Assembly: GCF_007558725.1 (NCBI RefSeq)
Contig: NZ_VLPL01000013.1
Coordinates: forward strand, 1 to 58,057
Reading direction: 5' to 3'
Origin: Fluviicola chungangensis
GTDB taxonomy: Bacteria > Bacteroidota > Bacteroidia > Flavobacteriales_D > Crocinitomicaceae
Length of the DNA stretch: 58,057 bases
This document shows, in pieces, positions 34,490 through 44,594 of the stretch. Position numbers and translations under genes: made by a program. Below the pieces are notes generated by a model. That model did no database searches. It was not told the DNA's origin and saw nothing but the letters and a program-made list of their open reading frames with translations. Within the stretch, counting starts at the first letter, position 1; each line of letters starts with the position of its first letter.

Positions 34490-34519
34490 AGTAGGGGTGC
34501 GATTAATCGCACCCCTACT
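34490..34519. terminator. perfect 30-bp palindrome after clpC
   Basis: Fifteen bases at 34490-34504 (AGTAGGGGTGCGATT) are exactly complementary to the next fifteen. It follows the clpC stop by 23 bp and overlaps the promoter of the next gene. It shares AGTAGG and GCGATTAATCGC elements with the repeats at 31750 and 33521. It could stop clpC transcription or bind a dimeric regulator. Confidence 0.6.
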
Positions 34520-34542
34520 CTATTTAACAGATTTTTTTCAAT

Positions 34543-37059
34543 CTATTTCTTTGCAGCTTTCGTCTTTCCTTTTTCAATGGAAATCTTCAAGCCTGTATTC
34601 GCTTCATCGATATCTAAAACGATCGTATCTCCTTCATGCAGATTTGCTTTTATGATCTCTTCTGCCAAGGGATCTTCAATGTATTTTTGAATGGCTCTTT
34701 TCAGAGGTCTTGCTCCAAACTTTTCATCGTAACCTTTGTCTACGATAAAATCTTTTGCTTTTTCCGTCATGGAAGCGTGGTACCCCAATACAGCGATCCG
34801 ATCGAACAACTTCACCAATTCCAGGTCAATGATCTTGTGAATACTTTCTCTCGTTAACGAGTGGAAGATAATCATATCATCGATACGGTTCAGGAATTCC
34901 GGAGCAAATGCTTTTCTCAGTGCATTTTGGATTACAGTTTTCGCATTTTCATCACGCTGATCTGACTGGGATTTCGTTCCAAAACCAACACCGGTTCCAA
35001 AATCAGCCAATTGACGTGCACCAATATTGGAAGTCATGATCAAAATCGTGTTTTTGAAATCGATCTTACGTCCCAGCCCGTCAGTCATATGCCCGTCATC
35101 CAAAACCTGTAACAACAAATTGAATACATCCGGATGCGCTTTTTCGATCTCATCCAATAAGATGATCGAATACGGTTTACGTCTTACTTTTTCAGTCAGC
35201 TGTCCGCCTTCTTCATAACCAACATATCCCGGAGGCGCTCCGACCAAACGGGAAATTGAGAATTTTTCCATGTATTCCGACATGTCAATTCGGATTAACG
35301 CATCTTCTGTATCGAATAAGTATTTAGCCAATACCTTCGCAAGCTGTGTTTTACCGACACCTGTTGGTCCTAAGAAGAAGAACGAACCGATCGGTTTATT
35401 CGGATCTTTCAATCCGGCTCTGTTCCGCTGAATTGCTTTTACCACTTTTTCAACGGCTTCCTGCTGACCAATCACTTTCCCCTGCAGTTCTTCAGCCATG
35501 GTAGCCAATTTACCCATTTCGGTTTGCGCAACACGCGTTACAGGAATTCCACACATCATGGAAACAACTTCCGCAACATCTTCTTCAGTCACCACTACTC
35601 TTTTCGCTTTCGAATCTTCTTCCCAGCGTTTTTTAGCTTCTTCCAAACGATCCTGGAGCTTGCGTTCCGAATCGCGCAATTCTGCCGCCTTCTCGTATTG
35701 CTGCGATTTGATCACTTCGTTCTTTTGGTCTTTCAACTCTTCAATTTCCTGCTCGATATCAATAATATCCTGTGGAACATTGATGTTTGTTATATGCACA
35801 CGGGATCCCACTTCGTCCAATGCATCAATCGCTTTGTCCGGCAAATGACGATCCGTAATATACCGTTCGGTCAATTTGACACAAGCAGCAAGCGCTTCGT
35901 CCGTATACGTCACCATGTGGTGATCTTCGTAACGTTCCTTGATATTGTTCAGTATCTGAATGGTTTCTTCAATACTGGTCGGTTCGATCAATACTTTCTG
36001 GAAACGACGCTCCAGTGCCCCGTCTTTTTCAATGTACTGTCTGTACTCGTCCAATGTCGTAGCACCGATTGCCTGCATTTCTCCACGTGCCAAAGCCGGC
36101 TTGAACATATTGGAAGCATCCAGCGAACCACTCGCTCCTCCGGCACCTATAATGGTGTGGATCTCATCAATAAACAAAATAATATCCGGGTTCTTTTCAA
36201 TTTCGGACATCACCGCTTTCATTCGCTCTTCAAACTGGCCACGGTACTTGGTACCGGCAACCATAGAAGCCAAATCCAGGGAAATAATCCGTTTATTAAA
36301 AAGAACACGGGAAACTTTACGCTGTACAATACGCAATGCCAATCCTTCGGCGATGGCACTTTTTCCCACTCCGGGTTCTCCGATCAAAATCGGGTTATTC
36401 TTTTTTCTGCGTGACAAGATTTGAGAAACCCGCTCAATCTCCTTTTCACGTCCAACAATCGGATCCAACTTTCCGGCTTCCGCCATTTTTGTCAAGTCAC
36501 GACCGAAATTATCCAAAACCGGTGTTTTGGACTTAGGGTCACTTGCTTTTCGTTGGCTTGCCCCAAATGTTTGATCATCATCCTCCGAAGAAGACATTTC
36601 TGCTCTTGGTAATTTATTTTCGTCGACCATATTTTCTAATTCCTCGTGAACTGTATTATAATTTACTCCGTAGCGGTTCAAAACCCTGCAAACTACGGAA
36701 TCTTCATCCTTTAACATCGAAAGTAACAAATGTTCCGTTCCAATCATAGGGCTCTTGAACAATTTCGCTTCCAGATAGGTAATTTTTAACAAACGTTCCG
36801 CTTGTTTTACTAAAGGTATATTCGCACCAACAGGCGAATTCGATTTAGATGCCTCCAGCAATGGTTTTTCTAATTCTGCTTTTAACTTTTGAAGATCCAG
36901 GTTAAAACCCGTCAGGATCCGCACAGCGTTCCCTTCTCCTTCGCGCAAGATTCCAAGCAAGAAATGTTCTACCCCAATAAAGTCATTCCCCAAACGCAAA
37001 GCTTCTTCTCGACTAAAGCTAAGCACGTCTTTTACCCGGGGTGAAAATTTCGCTTCCAT
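34543..37059 (-). CDS. clpC: ClpC-type Clp/Hsp100 ATPase
   Basis: ClpC (838 residues) unfolds proteins for ClpP degradation. In order it has a double Clp N-domain (about 1-150), AAA+ module 1 with Walker A GEPGVGKS (about 227-234) and IILFIDEIHTIIGAG, a UVR-containing coiled-coil insert (QQYEKAAELRDSE, about 450), and AAA+ module 2 with Walker A GPTGVGKT and PGYVGYEEGGQLT. The UVR motif and length distinguish it from ClpA and ClpB. A TATATTTG box lies about 45 nt upstream of the ATG. It diverges from gyrA. Confidence 0.95.
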   Translation of the reverse strand: MEAKFSPRVKDVLSFSREEALRLGNDFIGVEHFLLGILREGEGNAVRILTGFNLDLQKLKAELEKPLLEASKSNSPVGANIPLVKQAERLLKITYLEAKLFKSPMIGTEHLLLSMLKDEDSVVCRVLNRYGVNYNTVHEELENMVDENKLPRAEMSSSEDDDQTFGASQRKASDPKSKTPVLDNFGRDLTKMAEAGKLDPIVGREKEIERVSQILSRRKKNNPILIGEPGVGKSAIAEGLALRIVQRKVSRVLFNKRIISLDLASMVAGTKYRGQFEERMKAVMSEIEKNPDIILFIDEIHTIIGAGGASGSLDASNMFKPALARGEMQAIGATTLDEYRQYIEKDGALERRFQKVLIEPTSIEETIQILNNIKERYEDHHMVTYTDEALAACVKLTERYITDRHLPDKAIDALDEVGSRVHITNINVPQDIIDIEQEIEELKDQKNEVIKSQQYEKAAELRDSERKLQDRLEEAKKRWEEDSKAKRVVVTEEDVAEVVSMMCGIPVTRVAQTEMGKLATMAEELQGKVIGQQEAVEKVVKAIQRNRAGLKDPNKPIGSFFFLGPTGVGKTQLAKVLAKYLFDTEDALIRIDMSEYMEKFSISRLVGAPPGYVGYEEGGQLTEKVRRKPYSIILLDEIEKAHPDVFNLLLQVLDDGHMTDGLGRKIDFKNTILIMTSNIGARQLADFGTGVGFGTKSQSDQRDENAKTVIQNALRKAFAPEFLNRIDDMIIFHSLTRESIHKIIDLELVKLFDRIAVLGYHASMTEKAKDFIVDKGYDEKFGARPLKRAIQKYIEDPLAEEIIKANLHEGDTIVLDIDEANTGLKISIEKGKTKAAKK

Positions 37060-37232
37060 AACTATCTTAATTTAAGATTCAGGTACAACAAGTACACCAT
37101 ACAAATATACAAACACATTAAATGTTAATAAGTACATCGAAATAGCATTTTTTCACCACTTTTTGTTAGTAAAAATCCATTTACCCCTCTTTTTTGTAGC
37201 TATAAAAAAGCTAATTTCGAAACTTGCTTTTA

Positions 37233-37249
37233 GCACGCAAATTTCGTGC
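37233..37249. promoter_or_regulatory. short inverted repeat upstream of gyrA
   Basis: GCACG/CGTGC arms around an AAATTT core sit 22 bp before the gyrA ATG, just after a -7-like TAATTTCG (37212-37219). It may be an operator, but no regulator is evident. Confidence 0.35.
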
Positions 37250-37270
37250 ATAATTTAAAACTATGACAAG

Positions 37271-39829
37271 ATGGCAGATGGAGAAAAGATAATCCAGATT
37301 AACATCGAAGATGAAATGAAATCGGCGTACATCGATTATTCGATGTCAGTGATTGTATCCCGGGCACTTCCTGATGTGCGTGACGGGTTTAAACCAGTAC
37401 ATCGCCGTGTACTATATGGTATGCAAGATTTGGGAGTTTATTCCAATCGACCATACAAAAAGTCAGCTCGTATTGTTGGAGAAGTATTAGGTAAGTATCA
37501 CCCGCACGGTGACAGTTCTGTGTACGACACCATGGTACGGATGGCCCAATCCTGGTCTTTGCGTTATCCGCTGGTTGACGGACAGGGAAACTTCGGATCT
37601 GTAGATGGTGACAGTCCGGCAGCAATGCGTTATACCGAAGCCCGTTTGCGCAAGATTGCTGAAGAAATGCTGGACGATCTGGATAAAGAAACGGTTGATT
37701 TCGCACCCAACTTTGATGACTCGTTACAGGAACCAACTGTTTTACCTTCCAAAATTCCGAATTTATTGGTAAACGGAGCCAGTGGTATTGCTGTTGGTAT
37801 GGCGACAAATATGGCGCCTCACAATTTAGGTGAAGTTGTCGACAGTATTATTGCATACGTTGACAATAAAGATATTGAAGACGAAGAATTATTGCATTAT
37901 GTCAAAGCACCTGACTTCCCGACGGGAGGTATCATTTATGGTGTAGACGGAGCCCGTGAAGCATTACTGACAGGCCGTGGCCGTGTAGTTATTCGTGGAA
38001 AAGCAGAAATCGAAGAGTCGGGAGGAAGAGAGCAAATCATTGTGACGGAAATCCCTTACCAGGTGAACAAAGCAGAAATGATCAAGAAAACTGCTGAGTT
38101 GGTAAATGACAAAAAGATTGAAGGTATTTCCGACATTCGTGACGAATCTGACAGAAATGGTATGCGAATCGTTTTCGAACTGAAACGCGATGCGATTCCG
38201 AACGTCGTTTTAAATAAACTCTATAAATATACCGCTCTTCAAAGTTCTTTTTCCATCAATAACATTTGTTTGGTGGATGGAAGACCTCGTTTGCTGAACT
38301 TGAAGGAAATGATTGCTGAATTCGTGAAATTCAGACACGATGTGGTGGTTCGCAGAACGAAATATGAATTGCGAAAAGCAGAAGAGCGTGCACATATCCT
38401 GGAAGGGTTAATCATTGCTTCCGATAATATCGATGAAGTAATTGCAATGATCCGCTCATCCAAAAGTCCGGAAGAGGCTCGTGAGCGTTTGATGGAACGT
38501 TTTGCATTATCCGATATTCAATCCCGTGCAATCGTTGAAATGCGTTTACGTCAATTGACAGGACTGGAGCAGGATAAACTGCGTGGTGAATATGCTGATT
38601 TGATGGCATTAATTACTGATTTGAAAGATATTTTGGAGCGCGAGGAACGCAGAATGCAAATTATCAAAGACGAATTGATCGATGTTCGTTCTAAATACGG
38701 TGACGCACGCCGTTCCCGCATTGAGTATTCCGCTTCGGAAATGAAGATTGAGGATTTGATCCCGGATGAAGAAGTAGTCATCACTATTTCTCACGCGGGA
38801 TATATTAAACGCACAAACCTGGATGAATTCAAGGTTCAAAGCCGTGGTGGAATGGGATCGAAAGGCTCCACTACCCGCGACAAGGATTTCCTGGAACACT
38901 TGTTTGTAGCTACCAATCACAATTATTTATTGATCTTCACGGAAAAAGGACGTTGTTTCTGGATGCGTGTATTTGAAATTCCGGAAGGAAACAAGACCGC
39001 AAAAGGAAGAGCAATCCAAAACTTGCTGAATATTGAGCAGGATGATAAGATCAAGGCATATGTGAAAGTCAAAGATCTGACCGATAAAGAATACGTTGAG
39101 AACAACTTCATTGTGATGTGTACCAAACAAGGTATCATCAAGAAAACTTCCCTGGAAGCTTATTCCCGTCCGAGAGCAAATGGTATCAACGCGATCACGA
39201 TCCGTGAGAACGATGAATTATTGGAAGCTCGATTGACAGACGGAACAAATGAGATGGTGCTTGCAACGAAAGCAGGACGCGCCATTCGCTTCAACGAAGA
39301 AAAAGTACGTCCGATGGGAAGAAATGCTTCCGGTGTGCGTGCAGTAACGCTTCAGAACGCTACTGACGAAGTCGTTGGAATGATCTGTGTGAAAGACAAT
39401 TCCGAGACCATCATGGTTGTTTCCGAGAAAGGTTACGGAAAACGATCCTTCCTGAATGATCCGGAAGATGGAGAACCGGTTTACCGTATCACCAACCGCG
39501 GAGGAAAAGGTGTTAAAACAATTTCGATCACAGATAAGACAGGTCCGCTTTTGGCAATCAAAACGGTTGCCGATGAGGATGATTTGATGATCATTACCAA
39601 GGCCGGGGTTACGATCCGCATGCATATTGATACCATCCGCGTGATGGGCAGAGCAGCTCAGGGTGTTCGCCTGATCAACTTAAAAGGTTCCGCAGCAATT
39701 GCAGCTGTAGCACGAGTTCCGCGTTCTGACGAGGATGAAGATGAGTTTGATGGTGAAGAAGGAACGATCATCGACGGGCCAACAGAAGAATTGTCTGATG
39801 AATCAGCAGAAACGAATTCCGAAGAATAA
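37271..39829 (+). CDS. gyrA: DNA gyrase subunit A
   Basis: GyrA (852 residues) forms the cleavage-religation subunit of gyrase. The catalytic Tyr is Y121 in [10 protein letters not shown]; the quinolone-determining segment [10 protein letters not shown] has Ser at 82 and Asp at 86 (E. coli 83 and 87), the drug-sensitive residues. The C-terminal beta-pinwheel includes the GyrA-box region around [10 protein letters not shown] (about 523-532). The acidic tail ([12 protein letters not shown]...) is typical. It diverges from clpC. Confidence 0.97.
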   Translation: MADGEKIIQINIEDEMKSAYIDYSMSVIVSRALPDVRDGFKPVHRRVLYGMQDLGVYSNRPYKKSARIVGEVLGKYHPHGDSSVYDTMVRMAQSWSLRYPLVDGQGNFGSVDGDSPAAMRYTEARLRKIAEEMLDDLDKETVDFAPNFDDSLQEPTVLPSKIPNLLVNGASGIAVGMATNMAPHNLGEVVDSIIAYVDNKDIEDEELLHYVKAPDFPTGGIIYGVDGAREALLTGRGRVVIRGKAEIEESGGREQIIVTEIPYQVNKAEMIKKTAELVNDKKIEGISDIRDESDRNGMRIVFELKRDAIPNVVLNKLYKYTALQSSFSINNICLVDGRPRLLNLKEMIAEFVKFRHDVVVRRTKYELRKAEERAHILEGLIIASDNIDEVIAMIRSSKSPEEARERLMERFALSDIQSRAIVEMRLRQLTGLEQDKLRGEYADLMALITDLKDILEREERRMQIIKDELIDVRSKYGDARRSRIEYSASEMKIEDLIPDEEVVITISHAGYIKRTNLDEFKVQSRGGMGSKGSTTRDKDFLEHLFVATNHNYLLIFTEKGRCFWMRVFEIPEGNKTAKGRAIQNLLNIEQDDKIKAYVKVKDLTDKEYVENNFIVMCTKQGIIKKTSLEAYSRPRANGINAITIRENDELLEARLTDGTNEMVLATKAGRAIRFNEEKVRPMGRNASGVRAVTLQNATDEVVGMICVKDNSETIMVVSEKGYGKRSFLNDPEDGEPVYRITNRGGKGVKTISITDKTGPLLAIKTVADEDDLMIITKAGVTIRMHIDTIRVMGRAAQGVRLINLKGSAAIAAVARVPRSDEDEDEFDGEEGTIIDGPTEELSDESAETNSEE

Positions 39830-39912
39830 ATTATGGAAAATAGTGGTCTTTTGCATCTTTAAACCGGAAATGGCATAAAAGTTGGAAACAAGATCACACA
39901 AATAATTAAATT

Positions 39913-41025
39913 ATGAACTATTTGAACATGACTAAAGGAGCATTACTAGCGGGAATCTTACTGGTTTCTTCGTTTACTTTTGCTCAAAAAAAGATTGAAA
40001 CGGATGCTGCTTTAGCATTCCAGGCATACGAAAAGGCTTATATATCCCAGGATGCTGCGGAAATGAAAAAGCAATTATTGAAAGCAAAAGAAGCTATCGA
40101 CCAGGCTGCGGTTAACCCGGAAACAGAAAAAAGCCCGAAGACTTTGTTCTTAAGAGGTGAAATTTATGCTTCAATGTTTGCAAACCCTATGTTACTTACA
40201 GATGCAGAGTTTGTGAAAATGATTCCTGAAAATGCAAAAGAGGTAGCAATCAAGTCCTACAAGGAAGCATACGATTTGTCTAATAAATATGATTCCGATA
40301 TTGAAAACAGCATCAAAATCATCAGAGGACAATTCTATGATATGGGAAAAATGGCATTTGATGCCAAAATGTTTAAGGTTGCTTCTGAAGTTTTCGTTGC
40401 TATCAATGATTTCAGTGGTGTTTTGAATCAAATGGATACATTAGCTATTGAATATGCTGGTATCGCAGCAGAAAATGATTCCAACTATGTTCAAGCTGCC
40501 GAATTCTATAAGAAATGTGCGGAAGTGAATTACAAATCAGGTGAAATGTACCGTGCAACTGCGATGGCGTACATCAAAGCCGGTCAAAATGACAAAGCAG
40601 TTGAGTTTCTAAAACAAGCAATTGCCAAGTCTCCGAAAGACAAGCACTTATACTTTGCCCTGGGAACCATTGCAATGGAAATGAACGATGACAAGATGGT
40701 ATTGGAAAATTTGAACAAGGCCGTTGAAATCGATCCGCAATACGGGGATGCTTATTACAATTTGGGGAGTTATTTTTCCGGAAAAGGATTGGAACTGCGT
40801 CAAAAAGCAAGCAATTTGCCTCCGAATGCCAAAAAAGAATCGGATGAGCTACTTGCAAAAAGTTTAGAATTCTATGGTTTTGCAATGGATCCGCTTGAAA
40901 AATACATCGCTATCTCACCAAAGGATGTAGATGTTTTGAACAGCCTGGTTAAAATCGCAAGAGCTGTTAAGAATCCTGAAAAAGAAGCGAAATACAAGCA
41001 AATGCTTGATGCTGCGAAACAGTAA
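39913..41025 (+). CDS. exported tetratricopeptide-repeat protein
   Basis: This 370-residue protein has a signal peptide at about 1-24 (ending FTFAQ) followed by TPR-like helical repeats over the whole mature region, clearest at about 185-290 (YVQAAEFYKKCAEVNY, YRATAMAYIKAGQNDKAVEFLKQAI, HLYFALGTIAMEMNDD). It is probably periplasmic and serves as a scaffold; no catalytic domain. It follows gyrA by 83 bp and ends at a strong terminator. Confidence 0.85.
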   Translation: MNYLNMTKGALLAGILLVSSFTFAQKKIETDAALAFQAYEKAYISQDAAEMKKQLLKAKEAIDQAAVNPETEKSPKTLFLRGEIYASMFANPMLLTDAEFVKMIPENAKEVAIKSYKEAYDLSNKYDSDIENSIKIIRGQFYDMGKMAFDAKMFKVASEVFVAINDFSGVLNQMDTLAIEYAGIAAENDSNYVQAAEFYKKCAEVNYKSGEMYRATAMAYIKAGQNDKAVEFLKQAIAKSPKDKHLYFALGTIAMEMNDDKMVLENLNKAVEIDPQYGDAYYNLGSYFSGKGLELRQKASNLPPNAKKESDELLAKSLEFYGFAMDPLEKYIAISPKDVDVLNSLVKIARAVKNPEKEAKYKQMLDAAKQ

Positions 41026-41047
41026 TTCTTTCGAAGGATTTATATAT

Positions 41048-41077
41048 AAAGCTGTCCAAACTGGGCAGCTTTTTTTA
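41048..41077 (+). terminator. rho-independent terminator of the TPR gene
   Basis: AAAGCTGTCC (41048-41057) pairs with GGGCAGCTTT (41063-41072) and is followed by a run of T. Confidence 0.85.
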
Positions 41078-41081
41078 TTTG

Positions 41082-41158
41082 CCCGCAGATGGCGCAGAAG
41101 AGCGCAGATTTTGATTCATGTTTCACTGGTTATCTGCGAGACTAGCGAAATCAGCGGG
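41082..41158. repeat. dispersed 'CCCGCAGA...GCGGG' intergenic repeat
   Basis: CCCGCAGAT at the left and ATCTGCG...CAGCGGG at the right form nested inverted arms around GCGCAGA direct copies (41092, 41102). Repeats of this 'cgcagat / agcgaaatcagcggg' type are common between genes in Flavobacteriales. No gene is seen in 41078-41232. Confidence 0.6.
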
Positions 41159-41232
41159 AGGAATAAATTAACCAAATCTTAAAAACCTACTTATTATAAA
41201 ATCCCTATCTTAGCGACCCCAATAAAAACAAC

Positions 41233-42015
41233 ATGAAAAACATCCTTGTCGTAATTTGTTTCATTGCCGGACTGCAATCGCACGCACAGCTTAGTGCCGT
41301 AAGAGGAAAAACTTCTTACAATTTTTGGTTGAACCTTCCCGATTCAAGTACTTTAAACAACAATCCGCCGGTTTTAATTTTCCTTCATGGAAAGAGCCTG
41401 AGCGGAACGGATTTGAATCGCGTGAAAAAGTACGGGGTCATTCACGAAATCGAAAAAGGACGAAAAATTCCTGCTATTGTTATCGCTCCGCAAGTTGCAT
41501 CCGGATCCTGGAACCCGGACAAAATCCTGGAAGTTTTGGAGTACGTTCAGAAACAATATAAAACAGACACCAATCGCGTATATGTTTGCGGAATGAGCCT
41601 GGGTGGTTATGGAACTATGCATTTTGCAGGAAAGCATGCAGACAAAATTACGGCTGCCGTGGCACTTTGCGGAGGCGGAAATCCAAAAGATGCCTGCAAC
41701 CTGGCAAGTATCCCGATGTGGATTCAACATGGTAACCGGGATGAAGCTGTTCCTGTGCGCTATTCCAGGGAAATGGTCTCGGCAATTAAGAATTGTAATA
41801 ACGGGAAAAACCTGATCTATACTGAAATTGCGGGAGCAAATCACGGAGCGTTGGAACGGATTTTCCGCTCGGACGAAATGTATGACTGGTTATTTGCCCA
41901 AGTGCGTGAGGCTGCCGGAGAAGTCGTCATGGTTGCTGTTCCCAAAAAAACAGAAACCGGAGATCAGGCAAAAACGCCGGAGGATAAAACGGCAACCGGA
42001 GCGGGATCTCATTGA
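41233..42015 (+). CDS. secreted alpha/beta-hydrolase, esterase/PHB-depolymerase-like
   Basis: This 260-residue exported serine hydrolase has a signal peptide at about 1-19 (ending SHAQ). Oxyanion-hole sequence FLHGKSLSG (about 51-59), nucleophile Ser in VCGMSLGGYG (about 118-127), Asp in QHGNRDEAVP (about 166-175) and His in GANHGALE (about 201-208) complete the triad. The C-terminal 30 residues are a low-complexity Lys/Thr/Glu tail. A loose -7 box (TATCTTAG) is about 18 nt upstream. Substrate unknown. Confidence 0.85.
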   Translation: MKNILVVICFIAGLQSHAQLSAVRGKTSYNFWLNLPDSSTLNNNPPVLIFLHGKSLSGTDLNRVKKYGVIHEIEKGRKIPAIVIAPQVASGSWNPDKILEVLEYVQKQYKTDTNRVYVCGMSLGGYGTMHFAGKHADKITAAVALCGGGNPKDACNLASIPMWIQHGNRDEAVPVRYSREMVSAIKNCNNGKNLIYTEIAGANHGALERIFRSDEMYDWLFAQVREAAGEVVMVAVPKKTETGDQAKTPEDKTATGAGSH

Positions 42016-42042
42016 CTTTCCGCTTGCGGACAATGCGTTGAT

Positions 42043-43350
42043 TTATTTAAAACGGATCGTCGAGTATTTAAAGCTGATGATCATTTCATTAAACTGTTTG
42101 ATGAAATCTTGTCCGAGGTTCCCGTCAAAATCTGCATCCGTTTCTCCCACGCGATCTTTTCGGACCTGGACGTTGTGCAGGGTCGCCTCTGACTCCTCAA
42201 TTGCAATGGTTAATTTGGGTAAAACGTACCCTTCAAACTCAACCAACCCTCCTGCTCCACCGGATTTCAAGGTTTTCTTTTTACCTTTTTTATCGACCTT
42301 CTTTTTGTATTTTGTGTAATAAGCACTATTCAACGAGGTTTCAACAGCACCTGTATCAAATGAAAACTGCAGAGTGTCCGAATCATGAAGAACCTGAACA
42401 ATCGGCATAAATCCATTGAGGATCATATTGCTTTTTGCATACACTTCCGGCGTTTTGGGAATTATCAATTGATCGTCTTTGGTGATGCGAATCTCTTCCA
42501 GGCTGCGAATTACAGGAAATCCAATAATTCCCAGGATTGAATAATTCACTTCCGAAAAAGTAAGGTCTTTGTCATCAAAAACCAGGAACACCACGTTTTC
42601 ACAGATGAGATCTCCCATTTTCAACTCCTTCACAACCGCCAAATCACTTTTCACTTTCGCTCCTGTAATAGCTGACACATCAAATTGCACGGGAATTATT
42701 TCGCACCCCATTTCAAGAGCAACAGAACGCTGGATAACGGAAAAATTCGCTCCCGTATCAAATACGAAATTTTTCGTTTTCCCGGATACCGTCACCGGTA
42801 CATTGGCCAATCTCGCATTATCCCGCGACAGTTGAATTTTCACATCCACCGGACGGCGAATCAATTGTTTTCCCGAATTCTCCAGTCCTTTCCAGATCGT
42901 ACCCGTGTTGGCCAGGTCTGCAAGTTCGTCTTCCGTGCAAACATGACTAAAATTATTCAAAATGTACTGGTTGGTTAAATACGCATCTTTGTACTCAAAC
43001 AAATTCACTAAATTCAATTGTTTCACCATCAAAATCTCCTTGAAAAGGGAATCATTCTTCATAGCACCTGCCCCTTCCAGGAAATTTTCGATCGCTTCGT
43101 TTGATTCTTTGAAATTGGAAAAAGCGTTTTCAACCAAACTCCAATAGTAGAAATAAACTTCCTGATCGATTTGGGGTTTGTTGGCCATCAGCAGGTTTTT
43201 TACCTCAAAAAAGTTTTTCTTCTGAGCCAAAACCTCCAATTCCAAATAGAATTTACCTTCATCAAACGGTTGTTTTTTTTGAGCTTCCGAAAAGAAACTA
43301 AAGAAAATCAGGAGAATAACAAGTACGTTTTTCATAGGAATAACTTTCAT
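42043..43350 (-). CDS. retropepsin-like aspartyl protease, secreted
   Basis: This 435-residue protein has a signal peptide (ending SFFSEAQ) and two DTG motifs in the mature part, VFDTGANFSVIQ (about 194-205) and FSFDTGAVETSL (about 328-339), as in a single-chain two-lobed aspartyl protease. Each lobe has a following hydrophobic-Gly element (ILGIIGFPV). The N-terminal 150 residues are helical. Two starts are possible, 43350 and 43335; both keep the signal peptide. It follows the DoxX/thioredoxin gene by 8 bp. Confidence 0.82.
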   Translation of the reverse strand: MKVIPMKNVLVILLIFFSFFSEAQKKQPFDEGKFYLELEVLAQKKNFFEVKNLLMANKPQIDQEVYFYYWSLVENAFSNFKESNEAIENFLEGAGAMKNDSLFKEILMVKQLNLVNLFEYKDAYLTNQYILNNFSHVCTEDELADLANTGTIWKGLENSGKQLIRRPVDVKIQLSRDNARLANVPVTVSGKTKNFVFDTGANFSVIQRSVALEMGCEIIPVQFDVSAITGAKVKSDLAVVKELKMGDLICENVVFLVFDDKDLTFSEVNYSILGIIGFPVIRSLEEIRITKDDQLIIPKTPEVYAKSNMILNGFMPIVQVLHDSDTLQFSFDTGAVETSLNSAYYTKYKKKVDKKGKKKTLKSGGAGGLVEFEGYVLPKLTIAIEESEATLHNVQVRKDRVGETDADFDGNLGQDFIKQFNEMIISFKYSTIRFK

Positions 43351-43358
43351 TATTTGCG

Positions 43359-44513
43359 CTATTTCAGTTCAGACCACTTCTTTTGAACGATCTTTTTGAA
43401 TTCCTCCTTCTTAAATGCACGTTCATTTATTCCATCGTATTCTTTTACGATGTTTCCGTTCCACAGGTAAAAAACTCCCGGAGTATCTTTCGTTCCACCT
43501 AAAACCGTCCAGAAAGAACCTACATCTAAAATCTTGAATGGATATTTTTTTCCGGCAAAGGCAAAAAAGTCCGGAATTAACTCCGCTTCTTCATCCATAA
43601 AAACAATTTTCATTTCAGGAAAATCCGGATCTTTTGAAGCCAATTCTGTCAGTGCTTTTGCGGTTTCTTTGCAGTGATCGCATCCCGGAGCAAAGAAGCA
43701 CAAGATCTTTCTTCCTTTATCAATATCTCCGAATTGAGAGTTAAATCCGGATTTTTTAGCCTTCGGTTCATCAACAACCGGCTTTTCTTCTGCTTTCACA
43801 TTTTCTGTTACAGCTTTTGGATCTTTCGCTTTTACATCTGCATCATTCTGTTTTCCAGGCGTTTCAATCTTCGGATCAGTAGACTCAATTGTTTTTACGG
43901 AAGATTCGTCCGTATTTTCATCCTCGTTCATTTCCTGCATCATTTCCTCGACCAATTCATCACTGGATTTACGCTGGATCGGCCCGACCATAAACACGGC
44001 AAGAATCGCGGCAAATGTTATTGCGGCAAGGAATGAAAAATTCAAACGGTCGTCTTGCTTCGCTGTTTTTTGATAAAGAATGACCAACAACCCCATTCCA
44101 ATAATGTTCTTGATCAATGCCTGAACGGGAGTCATGGGCAACAAAGAGCCGAAGCATCCGCAGTTCCCGCTATTTCCGGTTGATGCAATTTCGTAACTCA
44201 AATGAACACTGAAAATAAAAAGCATCAAAAACGACATCGGGATTACCAACCGCTTCAGGTAATTCTTCTGAAGCAGCAAAATTCCCAAAGCCAATTCACA
44301 TCCGATTAAAATCCGTGAAAAGTAAGCGGCGCCTGTTTCACTGAATCCCATCGGGATTAATTGCTTCACTTCAAAAGTCGGTAAAGCCAGGTTGGGAGAA
44401 GGATACAGTTTCGCCACCGCAGAAAGCAGGAACATCCCTGCCATTATGCCTTTGATGATCATCGGGAGTTGTTTGTTCACAAAACCTTGTTTCTCTATTC
44501 CGGTAGTTGTCAT
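43359..44513 (-). CDS. DoxX/MauE-like membrane protein with a thioredoxin-like domain
   Basis: This 384-residue inner-membrane protein has four or five hydrophobic segments in the first 180 residues (about 20-40, 60-80, 85-105, 130-150, 165-180), with the CGCFG motif of MauE-type proteins near 117-121. An acidic Lys/Glu/Asp linker (about 190-265) leads to a thioredoxin-like domain with CDHC in FAPGCDHCKETA (about 270-281). It is likely a periplasmic thiol-redox protein. Adjacent to the protease gene in one transcript. Confidence 0.82.
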   Translation of the reverse strand: MTTTGIEKQGFVNKQLPMIIKGIMAGMFLLSAVAKLYPSPNLALPTFEVKQLIPMGFSETGAAYFSRILIGCELALGILLLQKNYLKRLVIPMSFLMLFIFSVHLSYEIASTGNSGNCGCFGSLLPMTPVQALIKNIIGMGLLVILYQKTAKQDDRLNFSFLAAITFAAILAVFMVGPIQRKSSDELVEEMMQEMNEDENTDESSVKTIESTDPKIETPGKQNDADVKAKDPKAVTENVKAEEKPVVDEPKAKKSGFNSQFGDIDKGRKILCFFAPGCDHCKETAKALTELASKDPDFPEMKIVFMDEEAELIPDFFAFAGKKYPFKILDVGSFWTVLGGTKDTPGVFYLWNGNIVKEYDGINERAFKKEEFKKIVQKKWSELK

Positions 44514-44594
44514 AACGCAATTTTACGCCTCTAAAATAATAGAAAGATGCGCGTATTCTCCCAATTTAGGAAAAGCTTAACAAATACTTTCCTG

